Below the pieces are notes generated by a model that had not been told where the DNA came from, ran no database searches, and saw nothing but the letters and a program-made list of their open reading frames with translations. The position numbers and the translations under genes are program-made. From Cinnamomum chago (taxonomy: Eukaryota > Streptophyta > Magnoliopsida > Laurales > Lauraceae), in contig CP142451.1 in the NCBI GenBank assembly GCA_038049695.1, positions 12,150,001 to 12,214,000 on the forward strand: a stretch of DNA of 64,000 bases. The letters run 5' to 3'. Positions 11,631 to 23,276 of this stretch are shown here, piece after piece (positions within the stretch are counted from its first letter, which is position 1; every line of letters begins with the position of its first letter).

Positions 11631-14600
11631 TCATGTCTCATCTTCTTTGTCTACCAATATCCGCTTGCAAGCCTCATAACACATGAATGAAATACCGGCA
11701 GCTGGGACCAGCTTCAGGCAGCTCGGCCCCAGCCCTTTATAGAGGCCTGGGAGCCCATCAGTTTCAAGAATGCACACAAGTGCATGAAGCATGTTCTTAT
11801 ATACCTGCCTCCCGCTGACAGCCCCGACTTGCATGTGCTTGCGGGCTACCTCAAGTGGGAATGTAGCACTGCTTGAAATAGCACCTGCGGCTGACCCAAT
11901 CAAAAGGGTTGCAATATTCCCGATTTCCTCCTGCTTGAACACTTTCCTGTAGGTCTTCCGTAGCATATCATAAGCAAAGTAGTTGGTGGCAGCATATGGC
12001 ACCACTCCAATCAGACTCGGGGTGAGACCTCTGTACAGCTCTGTAGGGCCTTCCTCTCGCACGATTTTGAGGAAAGCATGTAGAAGATTGTCATATACGC
12101 CTCTCTGAAACATCCGAAATTCAAGAATGTGAGAATGGCAACTAATGAGGAAATAAGAGCTGTTCCTTCATCCATTTGCATGGACACCTACAAACAGAAT
12201 AAGCATGGTGATCCAAATCATTCATAAGATGTCTGATCATGGATAGGAGATTCAAATAATCCAAAAATGTTCCCTATTGGACAACCTAATGCTCCCCTCA
12301 CTGAATGTGAGCCACTGCTGTGATCGTCCATCAGCAGGCCACTTATTGGATTGCAAGGTAATAAAATAGGGAAGATATAATGGAACCATCCATCTCATGT
12401 TCAGCCCAAATAGTGAACAGCTTGAAGAACTGTTAAGGCGGGCACTTCCATTGTAAATAAAGAAAATCCTTTTCTTTTCCCTTGAGACAGCATCACGTAA
12501 TACCTACAAGATGTGCAGTTAAAGTATTAATACCATATTGTTAAATTGGATTTACCTGTATAGTCAGTCGGGTCTTGAGCAACTCGAGAGGATATGTAAG
12601 TAAGGTAGAACTGACTCCAGCACAAGCTCCTGCAACCAGCGAGGGTGGTATAGGGACTATGGATGGTTCTCCAGGTGAAGGAGTCAAGTTCTTCTTAACT
12701 GTATCATATGCAAATAACTGCAAGGCCATACAATTAGCACACATGGTAATATATTTCAAAATGCAACTTCTGAAACTTAAATTGAACTGTAGAATGATAA
12801 AAACAATTAGAAATTGGAGATTTTTCCATTATATAAAGCTGAGAAAATATAGATTCAATTAAATTTTTATATGGCCACATAAACATAAGAGATATGGATC
12901 ATGGAGTAATCATATACAATCAACTCGCATTTGGAAAGAAATTCTAAATTACCCTTAGCTCCAGTTATAGATCCCCCATATTGATCTTCTAGGCCATAAA
13001 ATCTGCATCTATCATGACTCGATTAGGATAAATGTTGGGGCACATAGATTCAACCATAGCCCCTCCAATCTCCCCTTACTGGTATTAGGGGTGGCAAAAC
13101 TTGATCTGACCTGTCAACCGGACTGACATATTTGTAGGTTGGTTAAGGAACTTTCGTACACAGGAGAATGATTTACATGATTAAGTCATGGGTGGGTTGG
13201 ATGTCCTTGTTGCACCATATTAATCATAGCTGCAAACATTTAAACAGGTATGAAAGAATGGTTTGTTTGGACTTTAAAAAAAAAAAGAGAAAATCCACAA
13301 AAAGATCTAATAAAGCACTAAAAGACTATATCAATAAGTAACTAATGTGACCCATGGCACACAATCATCAAAGCATTCTTCTTGAAAGGACAACGTGAAA
13401 ACCTAGTAAATCAAAAAGTGAGTAAAAGCCGATAATTGAGCGCCTTCTAAAATCTTATTTCAATTTGTCAATAGACTTTGACTATGCATCCTTGTAGGTT
13501 ATATCACATAAGTTGTTCATGCAAAACTCACATGCCATAAGGAGTGGAGTTATTTATGGAAATAAATAATTGGAGCTATGGAGAAGCTAGAGTTTTTCCC
13601 TTGGGCAGAGCTTATATGTTGATTATGTTCAGTAAAAATGGCACATTCTACACCATTTCAAGATCTTATCATTTTTAATATGGATCTCTACAGAAGATGA
13701 ACCAAGGAGAAATATGTATTGGATTGCAACATCTATGTGGTTAGGGGCCGGTGAATTTTTCACTACTCGAGAGAACCTAATGCTGAACTAAATTACTTAG
13801 CTCATGAAGGTCTAATCTTTATCTATAATATGAGAGTTGATTCCCTTTATTTTTGTTATATGAGTTTTCTTTAAATAATATGTGGTAATATGAGAGTTGA
13901 TTTCCTTTATTTTTGTTATATGAGTTTTATTTAAATAATACGTGGCCATATCTCTCAAAATAAAAGGAAAAAAAAAAAGATCAGTCAAAAAAGAGATCAC
14001 GAAAATAAAACCCAGATACACATTTTCACGGTAAATTATGTGTTCCAATAAACATCAGAGATTTTATTAATAAACTTAATGTACAAAAAGGATAAAAGGA
14101 AGCGGAAATGAAGAGCTAATCTAGAAACAACGAAATGAACGTAAAGGAGAAAGCGTGAAAGAATTGGCAGACTGCTACGAACATACAAAGAATAACCAAC
14201 ACCAATCCTGGTCAATATGAGAACCATCCTTGAGTGAGAGTCACTCCCCAATTATCCAAGACCTCCTAAAAAAAAAAACACAGAAACTCCTCTGTTGTTG
14301 ATGCCCAATGGAAAAGAAATGCTTTTCTCTTCTCAATTAGCCTTAGGATAGTAGTATTGCATTCCAAATATTTTACGTTCCACCTCAATCCAAATAATCC
14401 AAAATTAAGATAAGGTAGCCATCTCCACACCAACTTGGCTCCACCAGTAAAAGGTGTTATCCATTTGTTTGTCTCAAAAATGGATTGGATATAGTGGGGA
14501 AAAAAAAAGGAAATTAAATAAAAATTGAAATGATTTATGAGTCAAATTCGTTTAATCCATAACGACTCAAAGAGAATTTAATCTTTTATGAAGTTACCAC

Positions 14601-16465
14601 ATACAATTTTTTCACCTCCTCCAAGGGAATGCTGATGTTCATCGGGTATTTTGTACTGACATTGCTTTGCACCCTTAAAAAAAATAAAAGAAAAGATGTG
14701 CGCTGTGGTTGAGCTAAGCTTAAACATGGAAATTCTTTTTCGTTCCTTTTTAATCAAACCCACTCTCTCTACCATTTGAAGAAAATGCCATTTACAAGGC
14801 TGGGATGTGGAAAAAGGAAGTGAAATGATGCCAGATATTTGTACACCTATACTAAATTATTTGCAATTTTCCTCCTTCAATCAACCTACTCTTCATATGA
14901 TCATATATACATATGTCATCCATGACAACATGCCTTACCTTTTGTTGGCAACATCTTCCAAACTTTGATCTTGTCTTTCACTCCTGATTCAAGGAGAGAA
15001 GCCGAAAAACATTTAACAGTGACATACCACCCACATTAAAATTCCATTCGCGGCTTTCCTAGATCTGTAATATACACATCTTCCAATTTAGCCATGAGGC
15101 TCATCCACTCTTGACCTTCCCTTCCATAAAAGTGTTAACCATAAGGCTCCTCAAACGAAATTCCACAAAATTGGAAGACCATGGGCTTGAAACAAAACAA
15201 TGGCAGATGCACTCAACATTAATTTGAGTACAGCATCAACCTCATAAAATGGTTATACATATACTCCAACATGATAACACCTTTTCAGACCAATCCAGTT
15301 GCATAACATTACCAAACAACAATGAAAAAAAAATTACATCTCCACACTTCATTAAGGGCCTTTTTTTTTTAATCGGTATTGATTTCAAAGACACGCCTCT
15401 ATATTAAAGGGGCTAAGAGTTAATGATTAACGGTGAAGATCCACAAGGGGTTATCAAATAATCTCACCAATGATATGAAAAATGATCGCCCACCCATCAC
15501 TAGAGAAAATCAAATCCTAGGAAAGTGATGGCCCAATCTACATCTCCATCTCAGACCTTTGACTCCTCACCTCTTCAATACTCTCATTTTATAAAACCAC
15601 ATTTACTGAGAATTCCTAGGAAATTCAACAGGACATATGCAATCCTCCCTCAGGATCTTAACCAGAGCTCCTAATTTCAGAGGCAAAGGCAATCAATCAC
15701 AAATCAACAACAAAGCACATGATATCCAAATTAACTATGAGTGACTGAATCAAACAAATCAAACAGCAATAAAATCATCAGACAGATATAAATCAACAAG
15801 ATAGCAATACTCTACCAATAAACTGCCAGAAAAATAATAAGCCTCACACAATCAACATAAAAGGAATCAACCAAATATCATATCAATAGAAAGCAATCAA
15901 AACCCACCTCTACTGCCTTGCTTGGGGCGACCCGAATCACATTGACCAAGTTGCCTCTGAACAATCCGGTCCACCCCTCCGTCTGCATGATGGACTCGAA
16001 CACTTCCGTCGTCGAATGCCCGTTGCTCCCCACCATAAGATGGGTCCTTATAGTCTCCAACGGCGCCACCGCCGTCCGTGAAAACGCTCCGGCGATGGCG
16101 CCGCTGATCAGCCTCCTCAACGAAGGGTTCTTAACCTTCAACTTGATCTTAAGACCACCCTTCTTCTCCACAGCCTCGGTGGCCATCGTCTCAGCCTCAG
16201 CCGGAATTCCGGCAATCCGGACACTGAATTCGGGCGATGAAACATATTTCACCAACAAATCGGTCCCTTGAAGATTCGTACCTTTGTCTCCTGAATTGGG
16301 AGCGCTCGGCGAAACGCCTAATCCTACTCCCACCTGACTAACGCTTGCAAAGAGGCCACCAGGGGAAAAACAACTCTCCTGGAGATTCCATTGAAAACCC
16401 ATTTCAGGATTGGAGAAAAACCCATGGTTTTTATCCTCAATAGGCTGGAATCTTCTTCTAGCCAT
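11631..16465 (-). CDS. BT1-type adenine nucleotide carrier (SLC25 family)
   Basis: Three exons on the minus strand join in phase 0: 16465-15908 (186 codons), 12717-12556 (54) and 12104-11631 (157 plus TGA), 397 residues in all. The first ~100 residues are a variable N-terminal extension; three mitochondrial-carrier repeats follow. The carrier signature P-x-[DE]-x-x-[KR] is complete in each: PLETIR near residue 135, PLELLK near 229, PLEVAR near 323, evenly spaced by 94. Other conserved blocks are SGAIAGAFSRTAVAPLE, GLFRGN, LVAGACAGVSSTLLTYPLE, GLTPSLIGVVPYAATNYFAY and GPSCLKLVPAAGISFMCYE. This matches the Brittle1/BT1 adenine-nucleotide transporters, which act in the plastid or mitochondrial inner membrane; targeting of this copy cannot be fixed from sequence. 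The ATG begins a typical BT1 N-terminus and the exons have no breaks. Intron 1 is 3.2 kb and holds LINE tails. Alba is convergent to it. Confidence 0.95.
13828..13947. repeat. 60-bp tandem duplication
   Basis: Two adjacent copies of a 60-bp unit beginning TATGAGAGTTGATT and containing TTTATTTTTGTTATATGAG, with about six differences. It lies in intron 1 of the BT1 gene. Confidence 0.9.
14040..14430 (-). mobile_element. Possible L1 LINE 3' end
   Basis: The minus strand reads GACCAGGATTGGTGTTGG, then a non-coding stretch ending TTAATAAAATCTC, the style of plant L1 3' ends. No open frame or domain remains, so the call is weak. Confidence 0.3.
15362..15560 (-). mobile_element. Probable L1 LINE 3' terminal fragment
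   Basis: The minus strand ends TTTGAAATCAATACCGATT followed by an A-tract (T-run 15362-15371 on the plus strand). A closely similar ending (TTTTTATTACCGATAAAAAA) occurs near 28830 on the plus strand, supporting a shared LINE tail. It lies in intron 1 of BT1. Confidence 0.4.
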
Positions 16466-17713
16466 TGGATTCTAAGCCTGAAATGGGTCTTTTTCTCTAC
16501 TGTTCTAAGATACCCAATCCATATATATATATTTTTTTCAAAGGATTGGAAGATTTGAAGATCGAAGAGTGGAGATTTGAGATTTTTATCAGATGGGTAT
16601 GAATGGAAATGCGATTTGGGGCAGATGGTATTGAAAAAGCTGAGATTTTTGCACAGATGGCTGTTGAAAAGGCTGCGATTTTTGCACAGAAGGGTGTTGA
16701 AAAAGCTGCGATTTTGATTAGATGGGTGTTAGGGTTTTCGTTTGTTGTGGGAGAAAATCGAAGGATTCGGAGAAGAAAAAGGAAAGAAGGGAGGGACTCT
16801 TGCTCTCTCCTTTCGCCTCCCTAGATGGAAGGAGGGTCCGTTGCTGTTCTTACAAAACCCTTCTTTGCTTGTATGTAGATGTTGGGTCACTCTATACCCC
16901 CTACTTTCATTTATATTATTCAATTTGTAATATCCATTTGTTTTGTTGGGTTAGGTGGTGCATCAAAAGGCAAGAATGTATCTAGACAATGAAATAAAAA
17001 GAATATTTTTTAAAGGTTAATTAAGGATAAATCTAAATTTAAGAGATTTCAATCTTTTTTTTTTAATATATATGCTATGGGTATGCTCGTTGTATTTTTA
17101 CCCGACAAGACTATTTCCTCGGGCACACGCACGACCGTATAATAAATATTTCTATCTTGTTGAGGAGAATTAATAATTAATGTACACACTTCATGAGAAT
17201 TTTTTACTCTAAAATTAACTTTTTATTTTAAAAGTTTTGCCACCAAACATAATTTCTTTTATTGGCAAAATAAATCACACGCATAATCTCATTTGCAACC
17301 AAACAGAATTTAAAAACCTTTTGTGAGGATATTATTTTCCATTTAAATGTGTAGGTAGATGATCCGATACGCTACTGGGTATGTTGGCTGGCGAATCTAT
17401 TAATAGTTCATGGTAAAGTACCTTCCTCTCTATAGAAAACAATCGGGGTTTAATCCCCATCTACATAGTTGATAATAAACATTTCAAAGTTCCCTCACAT
17501 GGAAGGATTTTTCATTTCAAAATCTCATAAATATAACTTACGTTTATAATCTTAAAAGTTATGTGTTCTGATAGATTTCCCTGATTTGGCCATCAATGAA
17601 AAGTTTATAGATCAATTTTCAACTGGATCCAAATTTGGACTCAAAGTAGACCTTGCCCGATTCAAGTTGATTGGACGGTAGAGCCTAATCTAAATATTTT
17701 AAATGATTAAAAA
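16466..17713. other. BT1 upstream region
   Basis: Includes the likely BT1 leader and promoter (to the right of 16465), a TA/T-rich stretch at 16521-16538, and a 42-bp tandem repeat (listed separately). The rest is AT-rich without a gene I can recognise. Confidence 0.4.
16615..16725. repeat. 42-bp tandem repeat upstream of BT1
   Basis: About 2.6 units of 42 bp built around GTTGAAAAAGCTGCGATTTT and TTTGCACAGA. Because 42 is a multiple of three, one plus-strand frame reads as a 14-residue repeat (VEKAAIFAQKG-like). I see no conserved protein there; it may just be part of the BT1 leader on the other strand. Confidence 0.75.
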
Positions 17714-18020
17714 TGTTGAGGGGTGGGCTCCACCTTAGTTAAAAGTATTTATATTATCCCTACTAATGCGTTAAGATTTTGGTATGAATGATTGTAAAAA
17801 AAAACTAAATATGATATTAGAGCTGGCCGACACAAATACAAATCCCCTCCCCTAAAGCACAACTGGCACTAAAAACAATGTCCCTACAAGCACGCAAAAC
17901 GAGTTCCATGAGGGGGGAATGTTGAGGAGTGTCCTCTACCCTCTACCCTATGGAGAGTAATAAAAAGTATTTATGTTACGTATACTAACACCTTAAAATT
18001 TTGATAAAAATGGTTATCTA
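17714..18020 (+). mobile_element. TRIM-like miniature LTR retrotransposon
   Basis: A short LTR-like repeat begins TGTTGAGGGGTGGGCTCC at 17714 and recurs as TGTTGAGGAGTGTCC at 17920. Both copies share AAAAGTATTTAT...TTA and a later TTAA(A/G)ATTTTG. After the first copy comes ATTAGAGC (in GATATTAGAGCTGGCC), which resembles the initiator tRNA-Met primer site; just before the second copy is the purine tract GAGGGGGGAA. The interior is only about 100 bp and non-coding. These are the parts of a TRIM element. The two terminal copies are clearly diverged, so it is an old fossil; its right end is approximate. Confidence 0.5.
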
Positions 18021-20664
18021 AGGAAACTTTATAAGAAGAAAACAAGTGAAAATCATCGCTACACTAGCCTGAGCCATTGACTTTTTTGAGATTGGGCTAG
18101 GCCTAGGATCCATCAAAGATACACTGCAACATTGCTCCTACATAAAGAGGAACATAGGATTAATTAAGCACAGAGTACCCAACCAATTGGGCAACCTCTT
18201 ATTCTCAATATGCATGTTATGCTTTGGATCTATGTATTCACATAGATGGTGCCAATAGCTAAACATGGGCAAAACAATAGACTGTTACATAAAAAGGCAT
18301 TACTGGAAGTTGTGGTTACACTTGCAGATCTTTAGTTTAAGAGTGTGTATGCATAGTAATTCCAAAGACTAAAATACACATCAAGGTTCTAAATTACCTG
18401 TTACTTTCTACGATTGATTTATTACTATTTGATTGATTTGAAAGCCCAAATTCCATGGCACTAAATACGTGAAAGCAATATGTGAACCCATTGATGTATC
18501 TCATCCTCATAATTTATTTTTAATGACTGATCTGCATTCCATAATTTGGATGGCTTAGATTACCTGAACATTGTGTTTTCATCTACATTGTCCATCAATC
18601 AATTCAACTTCACCATATGTTTGTTAAAGAATCAATTCGCAATGTCCTTCGTGAACACATTCCCTTTATGTTTGATATATATTTTGTTTTGCAGCACTTT
18701 TCATACCATGTAGAATACATTATTAAAATAATTTTGACTCGCCCAATCAAGGCAGGTCAACTCCACATAATAGGTGATCGAGTTGAATGAGTCACACGAC
18801 TCGATGCGTCTCTGAGTTGAGTTGAGTTGAGTTTTCAAGCACACATAAACCTTATTGTAATATGTAACTTAACAGGAATTGAATGGCAAGAAGGGAAATA
18901 GAGTGGAAATGTGTTCTAGTAAGAAGCATGGCTTGGCTTTTCTCTTCACGTGAATAGCATTGCATGTACCACCCAAGTGGCTGCAAGCCTGGAACAAATG
19001 TGAAGAAAAACAAAGAGGCTTTGTTATTTTCCCATTCTATTTCACAAGGACTGTACGCATTCCTGTGAAGACACTTAGAAGCTTTGTGTGGATTATTGAT
19101 TGATGCCTTTAAGCAATGAGGGCTGGGCTTCCCTTTGAAGCTGATATCTCCTTTTTACTTCACATGGCTAAAGTAGTATTGGTTTGGGTAATATTAGCCT
19201 TGTGTTACTGTGTTGTGCCCCAATTGAAGTGTTGTTCTCATTTTAGGCATTTTAGGCTTTTTTTTTTTTTGGTATTAGAACTTCTGCTTTTTTCTTTTAT
19301 AGTTAATAATCAACTTGTGCAGCCGCACATACTGTAAGGTAATTGACCAACAATGCTGATTAGATCCCTAGTCAAAGGATGAATCCCTGATTGCTCCCGT
19401 AAAAAGGGAGACGCCTCACCACATAGTATGGGTTGGCACTTCTATGATTTGGAATTTGTGGATTTTTTAAATTGACAAAAATATCGGTATGACCGCTATC
19501 AATACTACTATGAAACTTTTTATTTAATATATATATATATATTTCATTTTCATGTCCATGCATTAATCATTGGTGTGTCAAGTTAGTTATATAACTGTAT
19601 GAGCGGCAGGCATTACCATTTTTTTTTTTTGTATCCCAGCTTTGGGGCGGCTGGGGCCCTAGCCCTCTGGGGAGGGGGCCCTCAGGAGAGGGGAGTAAAC
19701 ATCAGGTGATGTGGGGGCACTCGGGTGGATGTTAGGTATAGCTAGCTAGTAGCTTAAAAAATAGGGAACTATTTCTATGATTTATAGGAAATTGTATATA
19801 AAGAGAAAAGGAGAAGCAGCAGCTTTGTAAAACCCACAACTATGTAGATCTCTATAAAATTTAATGCAGCCAAACATACTCCCCCAGAAAATTGCAAATT
19901 TTGTTTTTCATACCATGCATGACCTTATACTGTATATTTAGAAATAATCTGGTGCAATGGTGCCCTCTTCATTGAACTAGCTGGCTCAGATGCCTTGGAT
20001 TCTGATCATCAAATCAATATCTTATAAAATGGGGTCTCAGATCATATTTAACAAAACCAGCTAATCTTCAAACCACTGGATTACAGATTCCCACCAAGAA
20101 TTCTTTGTGATTCAGAACATTTCAATTTTCAACCATGGGCTATACTGAGATCAATTAATCCTGCTTTGTTCTTCATTTGTATTCTGCTCAAAAGATGGAG
20201 CGTATCTGTAATCAATCAAATCCATTGCAACATTCATTTGACCTGTATTAACCATTCAATTGAATTGTACAAAATTACACGGTTAAGAAGGTACTAGGAT
20301 AATGTCCGTGATGCACTGGTTAAGTCTCATGCAAATTGAATAATAAACTAAAATTCTTACTCAAACCAAATATTAATCAATAAAAAAAACCATAAATTGA
20401 TTTCATGATAAACCCATTTGAGTGATTATCCAAAAATAATTTTTTCTTATAATATACTAATTAAAGATAAATCCTTATGTAGCGCTTCATTGATAAACGA
20501 GTAAATATCTATAAATTAGTTTGTGATTCTTCTAACTTATACTCATATATTTAGTGAAATATTTATATAGGTTTATTTATAAATTATATATATATATACG
20601 AGTAAATATCTCTTAAATGATATTGAACCCATCAGATTCATTGGTGAAATACACCAACAATGGA

Positions 20665-20724
<60 letters not shown>

Positions 20725-21502
20725 GGGTGGATGGGCTGGATGTGATGGGTCACACGTACGTGGAGATAATGAATGATTTGGATAAATGAGTCGCTAGATA
20801 TGCATCTGGGATTTCCCGAACATTAAAATTTAGATTGTGGATAAAAAAATCTAATTGCTTAGGAAAACAAGAGTTAGACTTTTTTTCAGGATATTCACAG
20901 CTTCATGTATAAGAAATATTTTTCTGAAATTGTTCTATTTTTTTTTTTTTAAATTCTTTCTTTCCCTCTGTTATTATTATTTTTTTATATCATGGTCATA
21001 CTTATATATACTGCGTAACTGCTACTAAGTCCACTGCTCGCATGGTGTGGTGCACCAAAAACGCATTTCCTTCCATGTGATTCACGAGATGCACGAGATG
21101 GTGTTAGATGTGAGAACAAATAATAATGAATAGGATTAGATGTTTCCTCAAGGCCCTGTTCTGTTTTTGCATTTATTCAAGAATGTTTTACAACAACCCC
21201 CCTATGTTCCTGAGATCATACTGTGCAGCCCCTCGATTTTCAGGAATTAGACTAGAGCCCTTTCTATTTGCCGACATTTTATGTAGGCTCTCCCTTGTCT
21301 GATAGTCAAAACAGATGCAGGTTGAAAGGTCCCTTTTGAGTTGTTGTTTTTAATTAAATGACAAAAGCTCCCTCTTCCTCTTTCATTTCATTTTTAAGTT
21401 GTTATTTCTTTCTTGACACTTATCAGGAAAATGAATCCAGCAAAGCAGGGCCGCTGCCATGGTTGAATGGGCCAATATGACAGTGAAAGTGTAAAACCCT
21501 CT
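18021..21502. other. Gene-free stretch
   Basis: No coding region with family similarity was found. Contents seen: GAGTT repeats at 18817-18832, a GC-rich patch at about 19640-19730 (GGGGCGGCTGGGGCCCTAGCC), short TA runs at 19529 and 20587, and a long (TA)n at 20671-20713. Frames present are short and not gene-like. Confidence 0.45.
20671..20713. repeat. (TA)n microsatellite
   Basis: About 21 TA units preceded by GTGTGTG. Confidence 0.95.
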
Positions 21503-21515
21503 CCCCTCTCTCAGG

Positions 21516-21753
21516 TTGGTTTTTTTTTTTTTTTTTTTTTTGCTAACGGAGGGATCCCAATTCTTTGGGCTGGACTATTTTCTTCGGACCTAAAGAGAAG
21601 GCAGGTAAAACCTCTGTGGCTACTAGGTGGTAACACAAGTGGACTCAACCTCCAATTTCTGAAGAAAGGGAAATTGAGAGTCGATACCAAGACCTCTAAC
21701 TCCGAAAGAGAGAGGAATCATGGTCCTGACCACTTGGCCAACCCCATGGGGTT
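21516..21753 (-). mobile_element. tRNA-derived SINE with target-site duplication
   Basis: On the minus strand the element begins near 21753 and carries an A-box-like TGGCCAAGTGG, then, about 45 bp on, a B-box-like GGTATCGACTC, as in Leu/Ser tRNA heads. A short body follows, ending in an A-tail (the long T-run about 21520-21541 on the plus strand). CCCCTCTCTCAG with a following (G)TTG flanks both sides (21503-21514 and 21754-21765), a 12-15 bp direct repeat typical of LINE-driven insertion. Confidence 0.75.
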
Positions 21754-21885
21754 CCCCTCTCTCAGTTGAGTCCAACAGGTGATGGATGGATGATCGATCA
21801 ATTGAAGAAAAAAGGCAAGTCAATAAATAAATAAATAAAATAAAATAAAATAACCCATCAATGCAAGAAACTAATTGAGCCATTC

Positions 21886-21962
21886 CAAAGTTATAGCTCA
21901 GCTGATGAGCGACATAAGTTTGTGAGTAAGAATGCATTAGTTCTTGTCTCCATTGGGGAGAG
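21886..21962 (+). mobile_element. tRNA-like SINE head
   Basis: TATAGCTCAGCTGATGAGC resembles a tRNA A box, and TTAGTTCTTGTCTCC, about 50 bp later, resembles a B box. It shares style with the SINE at 46302. No clear tail or target duplication is visible, so this is tentative. Confidence 0.3.
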
Positions 21963-22003
21963 ACAGTTTGGATCATCTATGACCTTTGTTGTATGGTTAC
22001 TCT

Positions 22004-22142
22004 GAGTGAATCAATCACGGTCCGCCACGTCAGTTGTCACCTAGATATAAATTAGGTGCACATGTTTTTCATCTAATTTAAATTTCAAAAAGCCGGTGTC
22101 TATTGCTGTCTTGATAAACTGTGATTGATCCATTCACGAGTG
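22004..22142. mobile_element. Short inverted-repeat MITE
   Basis: GAGTGAATCAATCACGGT at the left and ACTGTGATTGATCCATTCAC at the right are imperfect inverted repeats about 100 bp apart. The left end continues CCGCCACGTCAG, a phrase that also occurs in the spacers at 44600 and 56260 (ACGGTCCGCCACGTCA and a variant), hinting at a family. No target duplication read. Confidence 0.5.
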
Positions 22143-22641
22143 ATAGAGCATCCGGACTCGGGGATAAAAGAAGAACACTACTAAGACAGCCCATTACAAT
22201 ACCTCTAGTCTTCCAATTTTGTACAAATATTAGGGCTGTAGATTCTTAGGGGTATTTTAGGTAGGTGTACTATTGTCATTGACATGGAGATCTTAACTCT
22301 AAAATGGACTTCTTTTCTATTCAATGGTTGACTGGCAGTCATAGAATTTGACACTCAGATATGGGGCATAGTAGAATTTTGGATAAATGATAGTGGGGGC
22401 CATAGTGGAAAAAGTCCTTATCTTGAAGTAACGTAAAAGACTTTCTTTCTGGATGGTTGAAACTTGGAAGGTTATATTCAATACCATAAAGTACTGATAG
22501 AGGTACATGAACATCTCACATTCTCACGTACGCGTGAAGAACGATGAGATGGATAAATGTCTCGGATGGTCCATTTTTGTGGACGGGCACATTGAATTGC
22601 ACGCTTTCCTCAAGGGTAGGAGGCCCGTGGCTTATGTGATT

Positions 22642-22705
22642 CACGCCTGTTTGTTTGTTCAAAATTACAAAAACACGCCTGTTTGTTTGTTCAAAATTAC
22701 AAAAT
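22642..22705. repeat. 32-bp tandem duplication
   Basis: Two copies of CACGCCTGTTTGTTTGTTCA followed by AAATTACAAAA, back to back. Confidence 0.9.
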
Positions 22706-22892
22706 TTTTGTTGGAGATTTATGCTTAGCCTATTTATTAGCATGAGGAGGGGTTAAATAAAATAAAGTTAATGGTTAAATTAAAAGAAAAGGAAAGAAGA
22801 AGGAGTTAAGAGTGAAAGCCCTAAAAGACATAAAATTACTTATTCCCTTCTTGTCAATTAATGCCTTTTAATACTATACTTTTTTTCATTTA

Positions 22893-23144
22893 AGGCTTGT
22901 TTCTTTGCTAGGATTCAAGGAATTCCTGTATGGGGAAGTTTCTAATTCCCAAATGAATTCCTGTATGCTCTCTTGTACATGAGCATCCAGAAATTCCACC
23001 AAAAAACAAAGGTCATTTGAGCCTTTTTATGTGGCGGGAATTTGAAAATGCTTGTGAATAAAATGAGATTTGCAAATGTCAAGGTCCGAAAAAACCTTAA
23101 CATGTGGAGTTCATGTTGAAAATTTTAGGAAAGAAACAAGCCCT
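22893..23144 (+). mobile_element. hAT-like MITE, uninterrupted copy
   Basis: The left end AGGCTTGTTTCTTTGCTAGG and right end CCTAAAATT...AAGAAACAAGCCCT (read inverted: AGGGCTTGTTTCTTTCC) form an imperfect terminal inverted repeat of about 20 bp. The interior holds GGAATTCCTGTATG, AAATTCCACCAAAAA and TTTGCAAATGTC blocks that reappear in the element at 23277-23978. AGGGCTTGTTT-type ends suggest the hAT superfamily; the 8-bp duplication is not clear. Confidence 0.65.
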
Positions 23145-23276
23145 AGTGTCTTTTAAGGGTAGCTTTTTATTATTTTGTATATTTATTTTCAACCTCTTTC
23201 TCTTTTTTTTTCTTCTCTTAATTTGACCTTATTAATTTTAGTTCATTTCACCCCTCATGCAAATGAATAGGCTCTA

